This document shows, piece by piece, positions 33,096 through 43,839 of a stretch of DNA of 64,000 nt. The position numbers were made by a program, and so were the translations under genes. The notes below the pieces were generated by a model. It had not been told where the DNA came from, did no database searches, and worked only from the letters and a program-made list of their open reading frames with translations. Position 1 is the first letter of the stretch. Each line of letters starts with the position of its first letter. Source of the DNA: Blattamonas nauphoetae (Eukaryota; Preaxostyla; Oxymonadida). The DNA lies in the NCBI GenBank assembly GCA_033064195.1, contig JARBJD010000253.1, positions 46,714 to 110,713 of the forward strand, in the 5' to 3' direction.

Positions 33096-33507
33096 GGCTT
33101 AATCATACCCCGTGCCCCCTCACCAAAATTTTCAAATATGTCTGGTTTTTAATATTAAACACACTTTTGATAAAATTTTGTGATTTTGAGGGCGAAAAAA
33201 AGCTGCCCTTTTTGGCCGGATCCAGCCCATTATTTGTTTCAACACTTCACAAAGATCCTTTTTTCTATGGTACTTTTGAGAATTCACCAATAGTCTTCAC
33301 AGCCCCCCCTGCTCTTGAGCGGGGGGCTGTGAAGACTATCCGACATTATAAAAAAGTGTCTGGAAAAAGGATCGGGTGAAGTGTAGATAAATCCATAACT
33401 CCAAAACCCGGTCTCAAATCGAGCAATAATTGTAAAAACATCGTGAAGTGATATTAAACAAAGCTCCTGTTAAAATATTGGAGGGGGGCACGGGGTCGGA
33501 TTATGCC
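33096..33507. mobile_element. Element D: 412-bp MITE inside the left arm of E
   Basis: Ends are imperfect inverted repeats GGCTTAATCATACCCCGTGC / GGCATAATCCGACCCCGTGC. The direct repeat tcatatac (33088-33095, 33508-33515) flanks it, and the uninterrupted site is present in the right arm of E near 36085. An 8-bp duplication is typical of hAT-like elements. It has no coding capacity. Confidence 0.85.
33290..33339. repeat. Perfect 19-bp hairpin inside MITE D
   Basis: ATAGTCTTCACAGCCCCCC pairs with its exact inverse around a 12-nt loop, in otherwise AT-rich DNA. Function unknown. Confidence 0.8.
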
Positions 33508-34218
33508 TCATATACTCTCATCCTCTCGACTTCTAGACGCCATTTCACAAGTTGTTTTTCGGAGTGAACACACTCCAGGCTTGCAAAAGCTGCAAGAACG
33601 CTTTTCCTGCTTCTCTATCATCACGTCACGATCATCAAGGTTTCCTCTTAAATTCCCTTCTCCTCATCATTTTACCCAGATATCACAATCAGTTTGTGCA
33701 ATATGACCAATTGTCCAGAAAAGTCACTCACGAGTTTTTCAACCCGTCCAAACACTCCCAATATGTGTATTTGTACTTGATTTCATTTTTCTAAATGTTC
33801 ATTCCCTTCCATTGTTCAACTTGTAATTTTTTTTCTGCACTACATTGCCCATTCATTTCATAACTTCCACTTCACGAGATCTTGGTCCCTATCTTTTGAT
33901 TAACATGCGATGTTTTTAGACGCTTTGTATTTTTGTGACATCGACATTCTTTTATTCTCATTTTTACTCTCAAAACCGATGTACAATTTTTTCTTATTCG
34001 TCATTTCACCTCGATGACTTTTTCACATTTTTCGGTGCTACAAAATTTTTTCAATTTGTTTTGATTATCAATTCGCGATATTGACTCTCCAATACATCTA
34101 CTCTGAATTTTATTCTCATTTCTGCAAACAAAAAAGTCCGTCAAAATTCTGGTGTCCCCATACTAGTTTTTCTTGATTTCCTCAAAGCATCTGAATCACA
34201 TTTTGGTCAAACTCTAAT

Positions 34219-35490
34219 ATGAACTTCTACGATGGAAATGCTCTTCAGAATCCACTTTTTTTCGATTTGCGGAATCAAATAGAACAAGAAAACGCCGTCA
34301 ACTACATTCCACAACTCCATCAGTACCAAATTCCGCCTCAACCAGAGCCACCACAAATCGATCGTCAAGCCCTTCAGGCTGAGGTAGGCATGTATGAAGC
34401 GTTGGCCCCTCCTCCTCCACCACCGCCGCCACCGCCACCTCTGGTGCCGCTTCTACCGATCCTCCATCGTCCGTACACTCCAGCCACACCTGAAAAGAGA
34501 GTCAGACTGACGCTCCTATATCGCGAGAACGGAGAAACCCGGCCAGTGACATGGTACGCGAATCAGGTTGTCCTCACTGTCCCAACTACACATCGATTCA
34601 TACAAAAATTACGCCGAGGAGAGTCGATCACACACCACCTTCCAAGAAGAGGGAGACCGAACCGAAGAAACGACAGATTCCTCAATCAAGAAGTTCGACG
34701 GCTGCTCCAGGAGGACGGACAACGTACTCTCAGAGAGATGGCAGCCAATCTCAGGGCTCGAGGCCACCAGACAAGTGCAGCGACAGTCTATCGAATGGTG
34801 ACACATCGGAACCAGGTGAACGTTGACATGCCTCTCTTCTCTTTCAAACGAGCCAGAATGAGAGTTCCAGCTGCCAACACAGAAGAAAACAAAGAAGCAA
34901 GAGTCGTCTTCATCCAAAATGTGATGGCTCACATCCGCGACGGATGGTTTCCAATCTTCTTGGACGAGACATCTTGGAACATTGAATGTGTGCGGAGATA
35001 CGGATGGGCTGAAGTCGGGCGGGCTCCAATTGTCGTCAGACCGACCAATTTCGTCTCGTTGACCGCGATTACGTCCATTTCCTCCAACGGAGTGGGTCAT
35101 ACTGAGGTCATCCGAGGCCCAATCACCGCTGACATCTTCGAATCCTACCTTCGGAGACTGCTTGAAACCAACACAGAGAGGCGCAGATGGGTTCTAATTT
35201 TAGACAACGCCCGAATTCATCATGTTGCGACTGAGAACATTGTCCTCGAGGCGAATCAGCGAGTTCTCTACAATGCCTCGTACAGTCCAGACCTGAATCC
35301 AATTGAAAATGTCTTTGGCTTCTGGAAAACCAGAGTGGAGGCACAAATTCGAGACTGGCAAGGGGAGGATCACTTTATAGATCAGATTCGTGAAGTATTT
35401 CTTCAGATCTCTCCAGATGAAGTTTTTAGATGCATTGAAAGTTGCCGAAGCGTTCAGTGGCCACGAGCTGTCAGACGAGAGGATATGTAA
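34219..35490 (+). CDS. Tc1/mariner-family DDE transposase
   Basis: 423 aa, no introns, ATG at 34219. The N-terminus is Gln/Pro-rich with an 11-proline run around residue 65-75. A helix-turn-helix region follows (GRPNRRNDRFLNQEVRRLL, then TLREMAANLRARG). The catalytic acids are seen in IFLDETSW, LILDNARIHH and YSPDLNPIENVFGFW, giving D, D and E with 33 residues between the last two; this is the Tc1/mariner/IS630 pattern. It is expected to cut at TA sites and act on the CAGT ends of element E. It appears intact and may be active. Confidence 0.92.
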   Translation: MNFYDGNALQNPLFFDLRNQIEQENAVNYIPQLHQYQIPPQPEPPQIDRQALQAEVGMYEALAPPPPPPPPPPPLVPLLPILHRPYTPATPEKRVRLTLLYRENGETRPVTWYANQVVLTVPTTHRFIQKLRRGESITHHLPRRGRPNRRNDRFLNQEVRRLLQEDGQRTLREMAANLRARGHQTSAATVYRMVTHRNQVNVDMPLFSFKRARMRVPAANTEENKEARVVFIQNVMAHIRDGWFPIFLDETSWNIECVRRYGWAEVGRAPIVVRPTNFVSLTAITSISSNGVGHTEVIRGPITADIFESYLRRLLETNTERRRWVLILDNARIHHVATENIVLEANQRVLYNASYSPDLNPIENVFGFWKTRVEAQIRDWQGEDHFIDQIREVFLQISPDEVFRCIESCRSVQWPRAVRREDM

Positions 35491-35559
35491 GGAATCGAAT
35501 TCTTTTTTCACTGAAGTGATGTTTGGTCCACTTCATTTTCAGTTTTATTCACTGGTAGT

Positions 35560-36512
35560 TGCAGAAAATGTGAAAAAGTCGTCGAGGTGAAATGACGAAT
35601 AAGAAAAAAATGTACAGCAGTTTTGAGAGTAAAAATGAGAATAAACGAATGTCGATGTCACAAAAATGCAAAGCGTCAAAAAACATCACATGTCCATCAA
35701 AAGATCCGAACAAAAATTTAGTGAAGTGGAAGTAATGAAATTAATATGAATTTAAACCGAGAAAAAAAAGAAATAGTTGAACAATGGAAGGGAATGAACA
35801 TTTAGAAAAATGAAATCAAGTACAAATACACATATTGGGAGTGTTTGGACGGGTTGAAAAACTCGTGAGTGACTTTTCTGGACAATTGGTCATATTGCAC
35901 AAACTGATTGTGATATCTGGGTAAAATGATGAGGAGAAGGGAATTTAAGAGGAAACCTTGATGATCGTGACGTGATGATAGAGAAGCAGGAAAAGCGTTC
36001 TTGCAGCTTTTGCAAGCCTGGAGTGTGTTCACTCCGAAAAACAACTTGTGAAATGGCGTCTAGAAGTCGAGAGGATGAGAGTATATGATGAGAAAAGAGG
36101 AAAAAACTGACATACCGATCAAAATGTTGCTGCGGAATGGATGAGTTCGTTTCATCTGGGAATATAAGTTTAAAAGTGACGAAAATGCAAACCACCGAGT
36201 AATTTCGTGTTTTAATGAAGGATCTAGCTCTGATTGAGAAGAAGATGAAAAATGAGAGCAAAAAGATGATGAAAAATCAATGAAAGAAAATCTCGACAAG
36301 ATATGTTTGTCTCTCTCTAAAAAGAAGATATACCGTCTTTCAGGTCATGAATCATCTATTCATGCATTCGAAAAAAAGAGAAAAGTCTGATGTAAAAAGT
36401 GGTCATGATGGGAGAAATACTATTATGGGTGAGGGTATCGTGTCGATCATCCATCTTTTTGAAACAAATCTCAACATTTTGCAACAGTTGGAGATCTTTT
36501 TGAAACAGACTG
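35560..36512 (-). repeat. Right inverted arm of element E
   Basis: Reverse-complement match to 32664-34055 minus MITE D, with only scattered differences. It provides the empty-site sequence that proves the MITE insertion in the left arm. Confidence 0.8.
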
Positions 36513-36763
36513 TATCTGGGTTCAACATGGTCAAAGAGATCCTGGGTTGATCTTGGTCAGTTCCTTCCTATTAAAGCTTCTTTCCATTCGAGACCCTTCC
36601 AGACCTTCGTCCGGAACTTTGCCGTCGGATTCACGAACAGATAGCCCTCCCAACTCTCCGTCTTCTCAACACCGCCGGCATTTCATTTTCCGCTGCCCAG
36701 CCCGAAGTATGCATTCCATTTGATCGTTTCACTTCTCTTCCCTGATATTCAAGTTCACCTTCC

Positions 36764-39620
36764 TTGATATCCGAGCCCACCCTCCACTATGTCCCGTCTA
36801 AAAGGTCAGTTCCATCTCCAATTGACAAGCTCGACGGACGGTTGTCACTCAGTCATCGAATCCGCTCACAACTGAGAATTTCTACTTGCAGAAAAGAAGA
36901 AGAATTGATGCAGAACGCCAAAAGGCAAAAACTTTCCGAAATTGTGAGAATGACCAAGAAAGGCGACGACGCGAAGGACACAAAAGGGAAGGGGATGAAG
37001 ACGACTAAGTTGAGGTTGATGAGGACATCGAAGGAGAATTTGAACAGGCAGATAATGAGAAAGACGAAACACGAAGCGTGGGAGAGAATGAAAACGTTGA
37101 AGAAAACGAACCTGAACCAACTGGCGAAATGGAAGAAGATGAATAAAACGACAATACTGAAGACGAATAGGAAGAGGCAGTTGAAGATGAGGGTGAACAA
37201 GACGATGGAGATGCCGATGACATCCAACCAGAAAATGAGCAACTCGAACACAAAGACAAAAATGCTGAAAAACAGTATGAAGAAATGGACGAAGATGCCG
37301 GATCTGAACAGAATGCTGATGCGAAGAAAACGAGAATGACGAAGCTGTCGAAAGCGAACATCTCGACGATGAAGATCCTGACGCTGCCGGTCCTGAAAAT
37401 GAGCAAGCTGAATCTGAACATGAAGATTTGCAGGAGAAAGATGATGGAAAAGCTGAAGACGTGGACGATTACGAAGAAGACAAAGTTAAATCGAAGAAAT
37501 CGAAAGTGATGTCAAAACAAGCTCGTTTGGTGCACTAGCCCAAAAAGAAGAATCAAATGATGAAGAAAACGAGCTGCAAGAAAACGATCAAAATGATGAA
37601 GACGATGAGGAGTTTGTAGAAGCAGCGGATGAACAAGCAGAAGCCGACGATCAATTTGAAGACGATGAACAAGCAGAAGGAACAGAATTGAAAGTAGAAA
37701 AAGAAGAACACAGCAAACACTCAGTCAAATCAAGGGAGAGATTAAAATCAAGCAAATTGTCCCGGAGTTCGAAGTAAAGTTGGGAATCAAAATCTCACCC
37801 TCAGAATCTAGGAAGTCACTCTCTTCAGAAGAAAAAGAGGAAGTATTGGAAGAATAAAAACCCGAAGAACAATATGGACAGGAGGAAGAGTTTGAAGACC
37901 AACTGGAATATGAAGGAGAGAAAGGAGACAGCATCGATCATCAGCCGGACAAGGAACCAGAGCATCACTCGGAAACAAATGACAATGACGACGAAATTGT
38001 GAAAAAAGAGCATTTTAGGGAGACAGGAGGTGGAGAAGAAGGATCGGTGCGTGAAACAGCCACCTCCGCGCGATCCTCGTCCTCATGCGCCTCTTTCACA
38101 ACATCTTCCAAGAACACTCCAAAACTTACTCCGAGCGACTCTCCTCTTCTCATCGACACCACTTCTGTCCAGTTTGACAACCTGCTTCCTGTCTCGCCTG
38201 CAGCCCCCAAACACGAGACAGTGTTGGTGGACACGAGTGTGCCTCTGTTTGACGACAGCATCTTCTTCAACGCAGACTTCTCGTCTCGCTTCCTCTCTCG
38301 ACGCCGTCCCTCGTCGCAGTCGTTCTTCGTCGACCATGGCTACTCCATCTCTGACCACCTCGTCAGCAAACGGCATCTGCTACCTCTTCCCTTCTGCGGA
38401 GAGGAAGGTGTGGGTCTCGCCCAGACAATCATCTCTTCAGTTGTGTCTGCCTTCTCCACCACAAGCGACAGCCGACACGAAAACAGCTTCGGTCCATCTT
38501 CCACATTCTCGTTCACTCCAATCTCACAGAACATCTACAACCGAACGGACAACCCTGCAAGTCTCTTCATCCCTCCCTCGCCGACCCCGCAACAGGCGGC
38601 TTCAGCTCCCTCTCCTCTCTCCACTCTCCTCAACCTCTGCCCACACGAAATGTTCACGCTGACCTCAGACGACCTTCCGATGGTCGACCATCTTCTGAGA
38701 AAGGGCTTCACGCAGTTCAACCCGCCAGCTTCGGGTTCGCCCAATGCAGCACTGAACAGAGACGAGACACTTGGAACGACGCTTCTCTCGCTCGTCGCCC
38801 TCTCCCTTCCGTTTGAACTGTCAGAAGAGAACGATACGCTTATTCTCCAACATGGACACATGTTGTCCCCTCCGTCGTCACATTCCATCATTCTAACTCT
38901 CCCAATCACAACCGCCCATATGAAGGTGTTTACACACACACACAAGTTCTCTCGTCCATACTCCGCTTCTTCTGCTTCTCTCATCTCCATTCTAATCCGA
39001 ACGAGGAGCAAGCCAACAACTCACCGCCTCGCAGGCATCTGTGGACAGTTGCTCACTCATCCATTCTTGGCTCCTTCCGCCTCGAGCTCATTACCCTGCT
39101 AGGCGAACCGAACAGTCCACTCCCAACTCCCAGTTCGTCCCACCCTGACTCTCCTGCATCAGCTCCCTCATCCCCTCCATCCACCTCACAAGTTATCTGT
39201 CATCCAGCAGCCCCACATCAGACAATCTGTTTGCTCCTCTCCCTCCTCATCCGCTCTCGCAGAAAGGAAAGAAGGAAGAGGCAGCAGGCATTCTCTCCCT
39301 CAATCTCGCTCCACTGTGACCGCGCGTATCATCCAGCAGATCCCACACCTCACCTCGATCCTCTGCGCTCTCTGGACACTCTCCAACAGAAGCTCCAAAC
39401 ACTCTTCTCCACTCACAGGCCCGCCTCGTGTGTGGACCGGGATTGTTTGACAATTGGTCAGTCTTTTGTTACAAGCGTAGCTCTGGACGCGGAACAAAGA
39501 ACTGAAACGGAGGCAGAAGGCGACGTCGAGAGGGGATGGACCGGAAAGACATTGTCATCGCCTCAGAGTCAGATTTCTTCCTTCGTGGGTGAGATCAACT
39601 CTGATTTCACATCAATGTAA
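36764..39620 (+). pseudogene. Degraded captured gene with acidic repeats in element B
   Basis: Reading one frame from about 36890 gives RRRIDAERQKAKTFRNCEND and then a very acidic stretch (VEVDEDIEGEFEQADNEKDE, GEQDDGDADDIQPENEQLEH). It is broken by three in-frame stops near 36999, 37141 and 37168 and by later frame changes. The last part has an open frame of 367 codons (37999-39102) with ordinary composition (SVQFDNLLPVSPAAPKHETV, HEMFTLTSDDLPMVDHLLRK). A decayed tail continues to about 39620. The stops are not reassigned codons, because TAA and TAG end other genes here. No family is recognised. Confidence 0.6.
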
Positions 39621-39809
39621 CAATTTCAAAAAAAAGCGAGTTCACTATCACCTTCTTTGCTTTTCACGTCACTCTCTCTCTTTTTAGATGTTCCATTGTG
39701 AAAAATTATGACAGAAAAGTCAGATCTGCGTGTAGACCTGGAGATCTGCGCCTAGACTTTTTTTCAGATCTGCGTGTAGACTTTTCCGGATCTGAGTCTA
39801 GACCTACCC

Positions 39810-40134
39810 TTTCCTCAGTCGAGAACACATCTCGTCCAGTGTCCTGAGAATCAGAGCTGTCATCTGTTTGTTTGGTTCCATCACTCCAATCACCTTTCTC
39901 GTCAACGGCTGCATCTTCACTAGTTTCGTCTGACAAGCGATCCATTTCCAGACAGCAGCCGCGAGGTCCAAATTGTCCCTCCTCTCAGCGAGTCGAAGGA
40001 GGAGATCAGAATTCGGGTCGTTCAGTGTGGGATAAACAACGTCACGATTTTGTCGAATTGATGGGGCTGACAAGACAAGGAGTGTTTGGGCGTCGTTTGT
40101 GGCGTTTGTTAACATGTTGTTGATTTGCGATGTA
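39810..40134 (-). CDS. Split host gene, second piece between elements C and B
   Basis: Open frame encoding SQINNMLTNATNDAQTLLVL through LRTLDEMCSRLRK. It begins at the TA duplication of element C and ends in the 9-bp duplication (tttcctcag) of element B. Frame and strand match both neighbouring pieces. Confidence 0.75.
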
Positions 40135-41499
40135 TAGTGGAAATTTAACCCGATACTTTAATTTAACCCGATACTGTTCTCCCATTTTTTGGACCCCTGT
40201 TTCCATCCATCCCATATTTCTCGGAACCCATAACTTTTTGGGTCCCACCATTTCCGGGTTGGATATCTACCCTCCCCATCAATCACTTGAGGTAGAATCG
40301 AACCTCCAAAATAGGGTCTCCTATTTAGGAGCCTTTTTTCTAATTTTTGCCCTTTTTGGCTCCCAAATAGGAGGTCCTTAACATTTAAGCTTAGGAAAGC
40401 CGAACTTCACGACCACTTTTCTCCACGCCTGTTCATGATTTTTCAATCCCAGTTCATTTCTGGTGATTTGGGATGGTTTTCTCTCAAAATGACAATTTTT
40501 GAAAATGAAAAATCCTGGGGGGATCTGGGTGGAAATTTAGGGTGAAATATTGATTTACCTGTATAACAAGCTTAGGATCTTGAAAACTTGTTTTGATCAT
40601 ATCTCCACAACCAAACATGATCCAGACATGAAACTTTTACCAATATGGATGTTTTGTTGAGAAGTATTTTTTTCGGAAAATTTTGAGAATTTTCGAAGAC
40701 CTCCTATTTTGGCACTTCATGGTTTTTCCGTGTTTTTCTCAGAATCTCCACCTCCATCTCACTCTCTGAGAACGAATCTGTCGAAAATGATGATTTGGAT
40801 TGGATTCTGATGGTGTCTCCACCATTTTGACGGAATTTGGAGACTGGTGCATCATCCCATGTCAAGTGACAGCTCTCATTTAGAACCAAGGTTAAAAAGA
40901 AAAAAATATCTCAACTGCCGCAAGGGGATTTTTTTCAAAATTTTCCGAAAAAAATACTTCTCAACAAAACATCCATATTGGTAAAAGTTTCATGTCTGGA
41001 TCATGTTTGGTTGTGGAGATATGATCAAAACAAGTTTTCAAGATCCTAAGCTTGTTATACAGGTAAATCAATATTTCACCCTAAATTTCCACCCAGATCC
41101 CCCCAGGATTTTTCATTTTTCAAAAATTGTCATTTTGAGAGAAAACCATCCCAAATCACCAGAAATGAACTGGGATTGAAAAATCATGAACAGGCGTGGA
41201 GAAAAGTGGTCGTGAAGTTCGGCTTTCCTAAGCTTAAATGTTAAGGACCTCCTATTTGGGAGCCAAAAGGGGCAAAAATTAGAAAAAAGGCTCCTAAATA
41301 GGAGACCCCACCCGGGATCCTATTTTGAGGTTCGATTTCTACCTCAAGTGATTGATGGGGAGGGTAGATATCCAACCCGGAAATGGTGGGACCCAAAAAG
41401 TTATGGGTTCCGAGAAATATGGGATGGATGGAAACAGGGGTCCAAAAAATGGGAGAAAAGTATCGGGTTAAATTAAAGTATCGGGTTAAATTTCCACTA
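40135..41499. mobile_element. Element C: foldback element, 1.4 kb, TA duplication
   Basis: Two nearly identical inverted arms of about 560 bp (40135-40695 and 40935-41499) around a 240-bp spacer. Ends are TAGTGGAAATTTAACCCGAT, with a short direct repeat (ATTTAACCCGATACTTTA) just inside, and TA on each side (40133-40134, 41500-41501). No coding capacity. It is inserted in the split host gene; removing it plus one TA restores the frame. Confidence 0.85.
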
Positions 41500-43839
41500 T
41501 ATTGATGTCACTCACAGCACACAACTTGGTGAACGCCAACCAACGATCTTCATCTTCAGTACAACTGTCAAATTCCACCTGGAGCTCCACAGTGATGTCG
41601 TTACCGTCCGTCTTTGGAAGTTGGACAGAGTGTCCAAGCGGTTGACGTGCTGGTTGGCCAACAACAGCTCCAACAAGCTGGATGAGAGAGATGGGAGTGC
41701 GGTATGATTCGAAAAGACTGATTTCCAAAATCAATCGGCGGAAGTGTTCAGTCTTGTCCCTCAGATGAGGTTGCCTGGAGTTGAGGTGCTGTTTAAGGTT
41801 TTCGAGTGTGGGTCGTTTGTCCTCCACGGAGAGGAAAGGGAGGATGTGGAGAGTTGTGGTGAGCGAGGACAGAGAACTTCTCGTTTCCGTCATTAATTTG
41901 ATGACTCTCCCAGCAAACAATCGAAGAACCGAGATTGTGTCGGTGTTTGTCCACATTGATGACGCCCTTCCCACTTGCGACAGTTCTGGCGAGAAGCACG
42001 AGATGCGTTGTGAGATGGTTGGGTCGGCTCTGTTGAGCACAGTGACCAAAGCGTGGAGGAGGTACATCGAAGGATTGATTTGGAATTGTTGAGTGACCTT
42101 TTTCTTGTTTCCCAATTCGGATTCGATCAGGTTGAGTAGGGCGTTAGTAACATCATGACTAACAGAGTGTCCCATTTCGTCTGGAATTGATTGAAGTGGA
42201 CGTGTTTCCGAGAGAGGCCACTGTGCAAGGAGAGGGAAATTTGTTGTTGTGTCGAAGAGAATGCCCTTTATTTGTTCTGAAGTCAGTCCAGTTTCAGTGG
42301 AAAGCACAGAAATTGCTGTTTCCGAAAGTCCATCGTCATTGCTTGCGGAGCACATGATAATTACGTTTAAGAAATCATTAAACATGGGTTGGTTGTCCTG
42401 TTCATCGAAACGACCGCAAATCAACGGGGAAAGAGCTCTCAGGAGCGCCGTCCACCTGATTGAGTCTTTCCCATAACTCAAACATTGTGGAGTCATTCCG
42501 AGAGGCAGGAGAACTCGGACTGTTGCCTGGAGGTGTTTGAAGAGAGGCTCAAACAAAGTGAGGGGATTGTCGATGATTCGGGGAAGCAAGTCTGGTTGTT
42601 CCTCCACAATTCGAAATAGGACGTCCATTTTGTGGAAATCTAGCTGTTTTGTTTCGGGTTTGTTTTTAACTTTCGAAATGATTCTGAATTTAGTTGTTAG
42701 TAACTCATAAGCGATGGGAGACGGTGAAGAGAGGATGACATCACACAATGGAATTGACAGTGAATCGCTACCTGATATGATCCTGTCGAAATTCATGAAA
42801 GTGCTACTTGATGTAAATGATGGAATCGTGTCCGGATGAACTGAAACAGAGTGTGCAAGAGATGGAGGATTGAAAACCTTTCATAAATCGTATAAGATTG
42901 TTATGGATAGCCTGCTGTATTTTTTCGTCCGTGATAGCTAATGAGTGAAGGATAATCGCTTCGATTCGTGGGATAAGATCCTAGCAAATTCAAAAATGAA
43001 GAACACAGCAAACCAAATGGTTTTCAGTGATTCTCACGAATTCAGGAAGAGATGATGTGTCATCTTCCAGAACAGAATTCAGGAGGTTCACAGACCGAAT
43101 GACTTGTTCGTATTGCTTCACACGAGTTACGATATGCTGTTGAATCTGTGGGGATACGTCGAGGATGGTGCATGCAAGAAACTCAAGTGTAAGAAAATGG
43201 GTAGCAGTGAATAGACGTTCAAACGCGGAAACGTTGGGTCTATCCGAGGACGGTATGACAACATCAAACAGATAATCGATAATTGAGTCGAACAAATTCA
43301 ATAAGTCGTCATTTTGAACGATAGGAGCGAGTGCTGATAGGTGTGAGAGACGAGCGAAATAATCCGAGTTGAGATGTGTCGTCCTCATTGTAGAAAGATA
43401 CTCTGAGGACAGTCCCGATCCATGAATGAGAAGACGGAGATCTTCATCCTTATAGACTGAGAAAGTGATGATAAACGGGTGGACGAACATGTTTGAAGAA
43501 AGGAACTGCGATCAAATCTGGAGTTCTGAGAGTGTAGGGATAAGGAGAGAGAATTTGAGCAAACAGTGCGATTAATCGAGACATAAAGCTGTCCGATTTC
43601 TGAGATCAGTTGGAGACGTTCTTCTTGAGTTACATGATTTTGGTATCCTGATGAAAGGTAGATACCGCAGAAGTTGGTGACAAACGCGAGAAAAACTGAA
43701 GAGGTTGTCTGATGAGGAGGTTGGGGGTTCGATTACGATCTTTGACGTCTGAAGCAAGAAGATCTCGAAACTGTGTCATGAGGGACATTTCATTTCTCTG
43801 TTCAAGTTTGTGGGGACGCAGGTGTGCTGATGTACTCAT
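41500..43839 (-). CDS. Split host gene, 5' piece (exons 1-5)
   Basis: Exon 1 43839-43666 (MSTSAHLRPHKLEQRNEMSL); 66-nt intron; exon 2 from 43599 (KSDSFMSRLIALFAQILSPY) to near 43470; a very short intron of uncertain borders (28 nt or 40 nt fit); exon 3 to 43038 (YKDEDLRLLIHGSG...SLPEF); 57-nt intron; exon 4 42980-42878 (DLIPRIEAIILHSLAITDEK); 37-nt intron; exon 5 from 42840 (HPDTIPSFTSSSTFMNFDRI) running into element C. Exons 4 and 5 are well supported by phase and donor/acceptor sites. The protein is rich in leucine heptads and looks like a helical repeat scaffold. Confidence 0.65.

Larger units (their letters stand above)
32664..36512. mobile_element. Element E: Tc1/mariner-type transposon with about 1-kb inverted repeats
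   Basis: Both ends read CAGTCTGTT(C/T)CAAAAAGATC inward and are flanked by TA (32662-32663 and 36513-36514), as expected for Tc1/mariner elements. The inverted arms extend inward to about 34055 on the left (with MITE D inserted) and 35560 on the right, very long for this superfamily. A single uninterrupted transposase ORF lies between them. It is nested in element B. Confidence 0.85.
32462..39809. mobile_element. Element B: Pack-MULE-like TIR element, 7.3 kb, 9-bp duplication
   Basis: Terminal inverted repeats of about 89 bp (32462-32550, 39721-39809), clearly of the same family as element A (GGGTAAGTCTAGACTCAGAT / GGGTAGGTCTAGACTCAGAT in inverted orientation). Flanked by a perfect duplication tttcctcag (32453-32461 and 39810-39818). 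It contains the Tc1/mariner element E near its left end and a degraded captured gene from about 36760 to 39620. No transposase of its own is seen, so mobility would depend on a partner elsewhere. Confidence 0.85.
28139..43839 (-). pseudogene. Long host gene split into four pieces by three transposable elements
   Basis: The 5' part has an ATG at 43839 and at least five exons. The coding sequence is interrupted by elements C (40135-41499), B (32462-39809) and A (28733-31378), then ends with TGA at 28139. If each element plus one target duplication is removed, the frame continues without a stop: SDIN-TSQINN across C, CSRLRK-DLKEG across B, AAKPPF-AASTV across A. The predicted product is roughly 1300-1400 aa, mostly alpha-helical (HEAT/ARM-like pattern, LLRLAERRDN, SIIDYLFDVVIPSS), with a Pro/Gly/Arg-rich tail (GRPPHPLNGGGPPP). 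No family is recognised. Intact reading frame in all four pieces argues that the insertions are recent, present on one allele, or removed from the transcript. Confidence 0.8.

Noticed and set aside
36890-37500. Use of TAA/TAG as glutamine, which would open the acidic frame in element B
   Set aside because: TAA and TAG end other intact genes in the window, for example at 12904, 20658 and 35490, so the standard code holds.
43572-43757. 61-codon minus-strand ORF near the start of the split gene
   Set aside because: It is an out-of-frame reading across the first intron of that gene.
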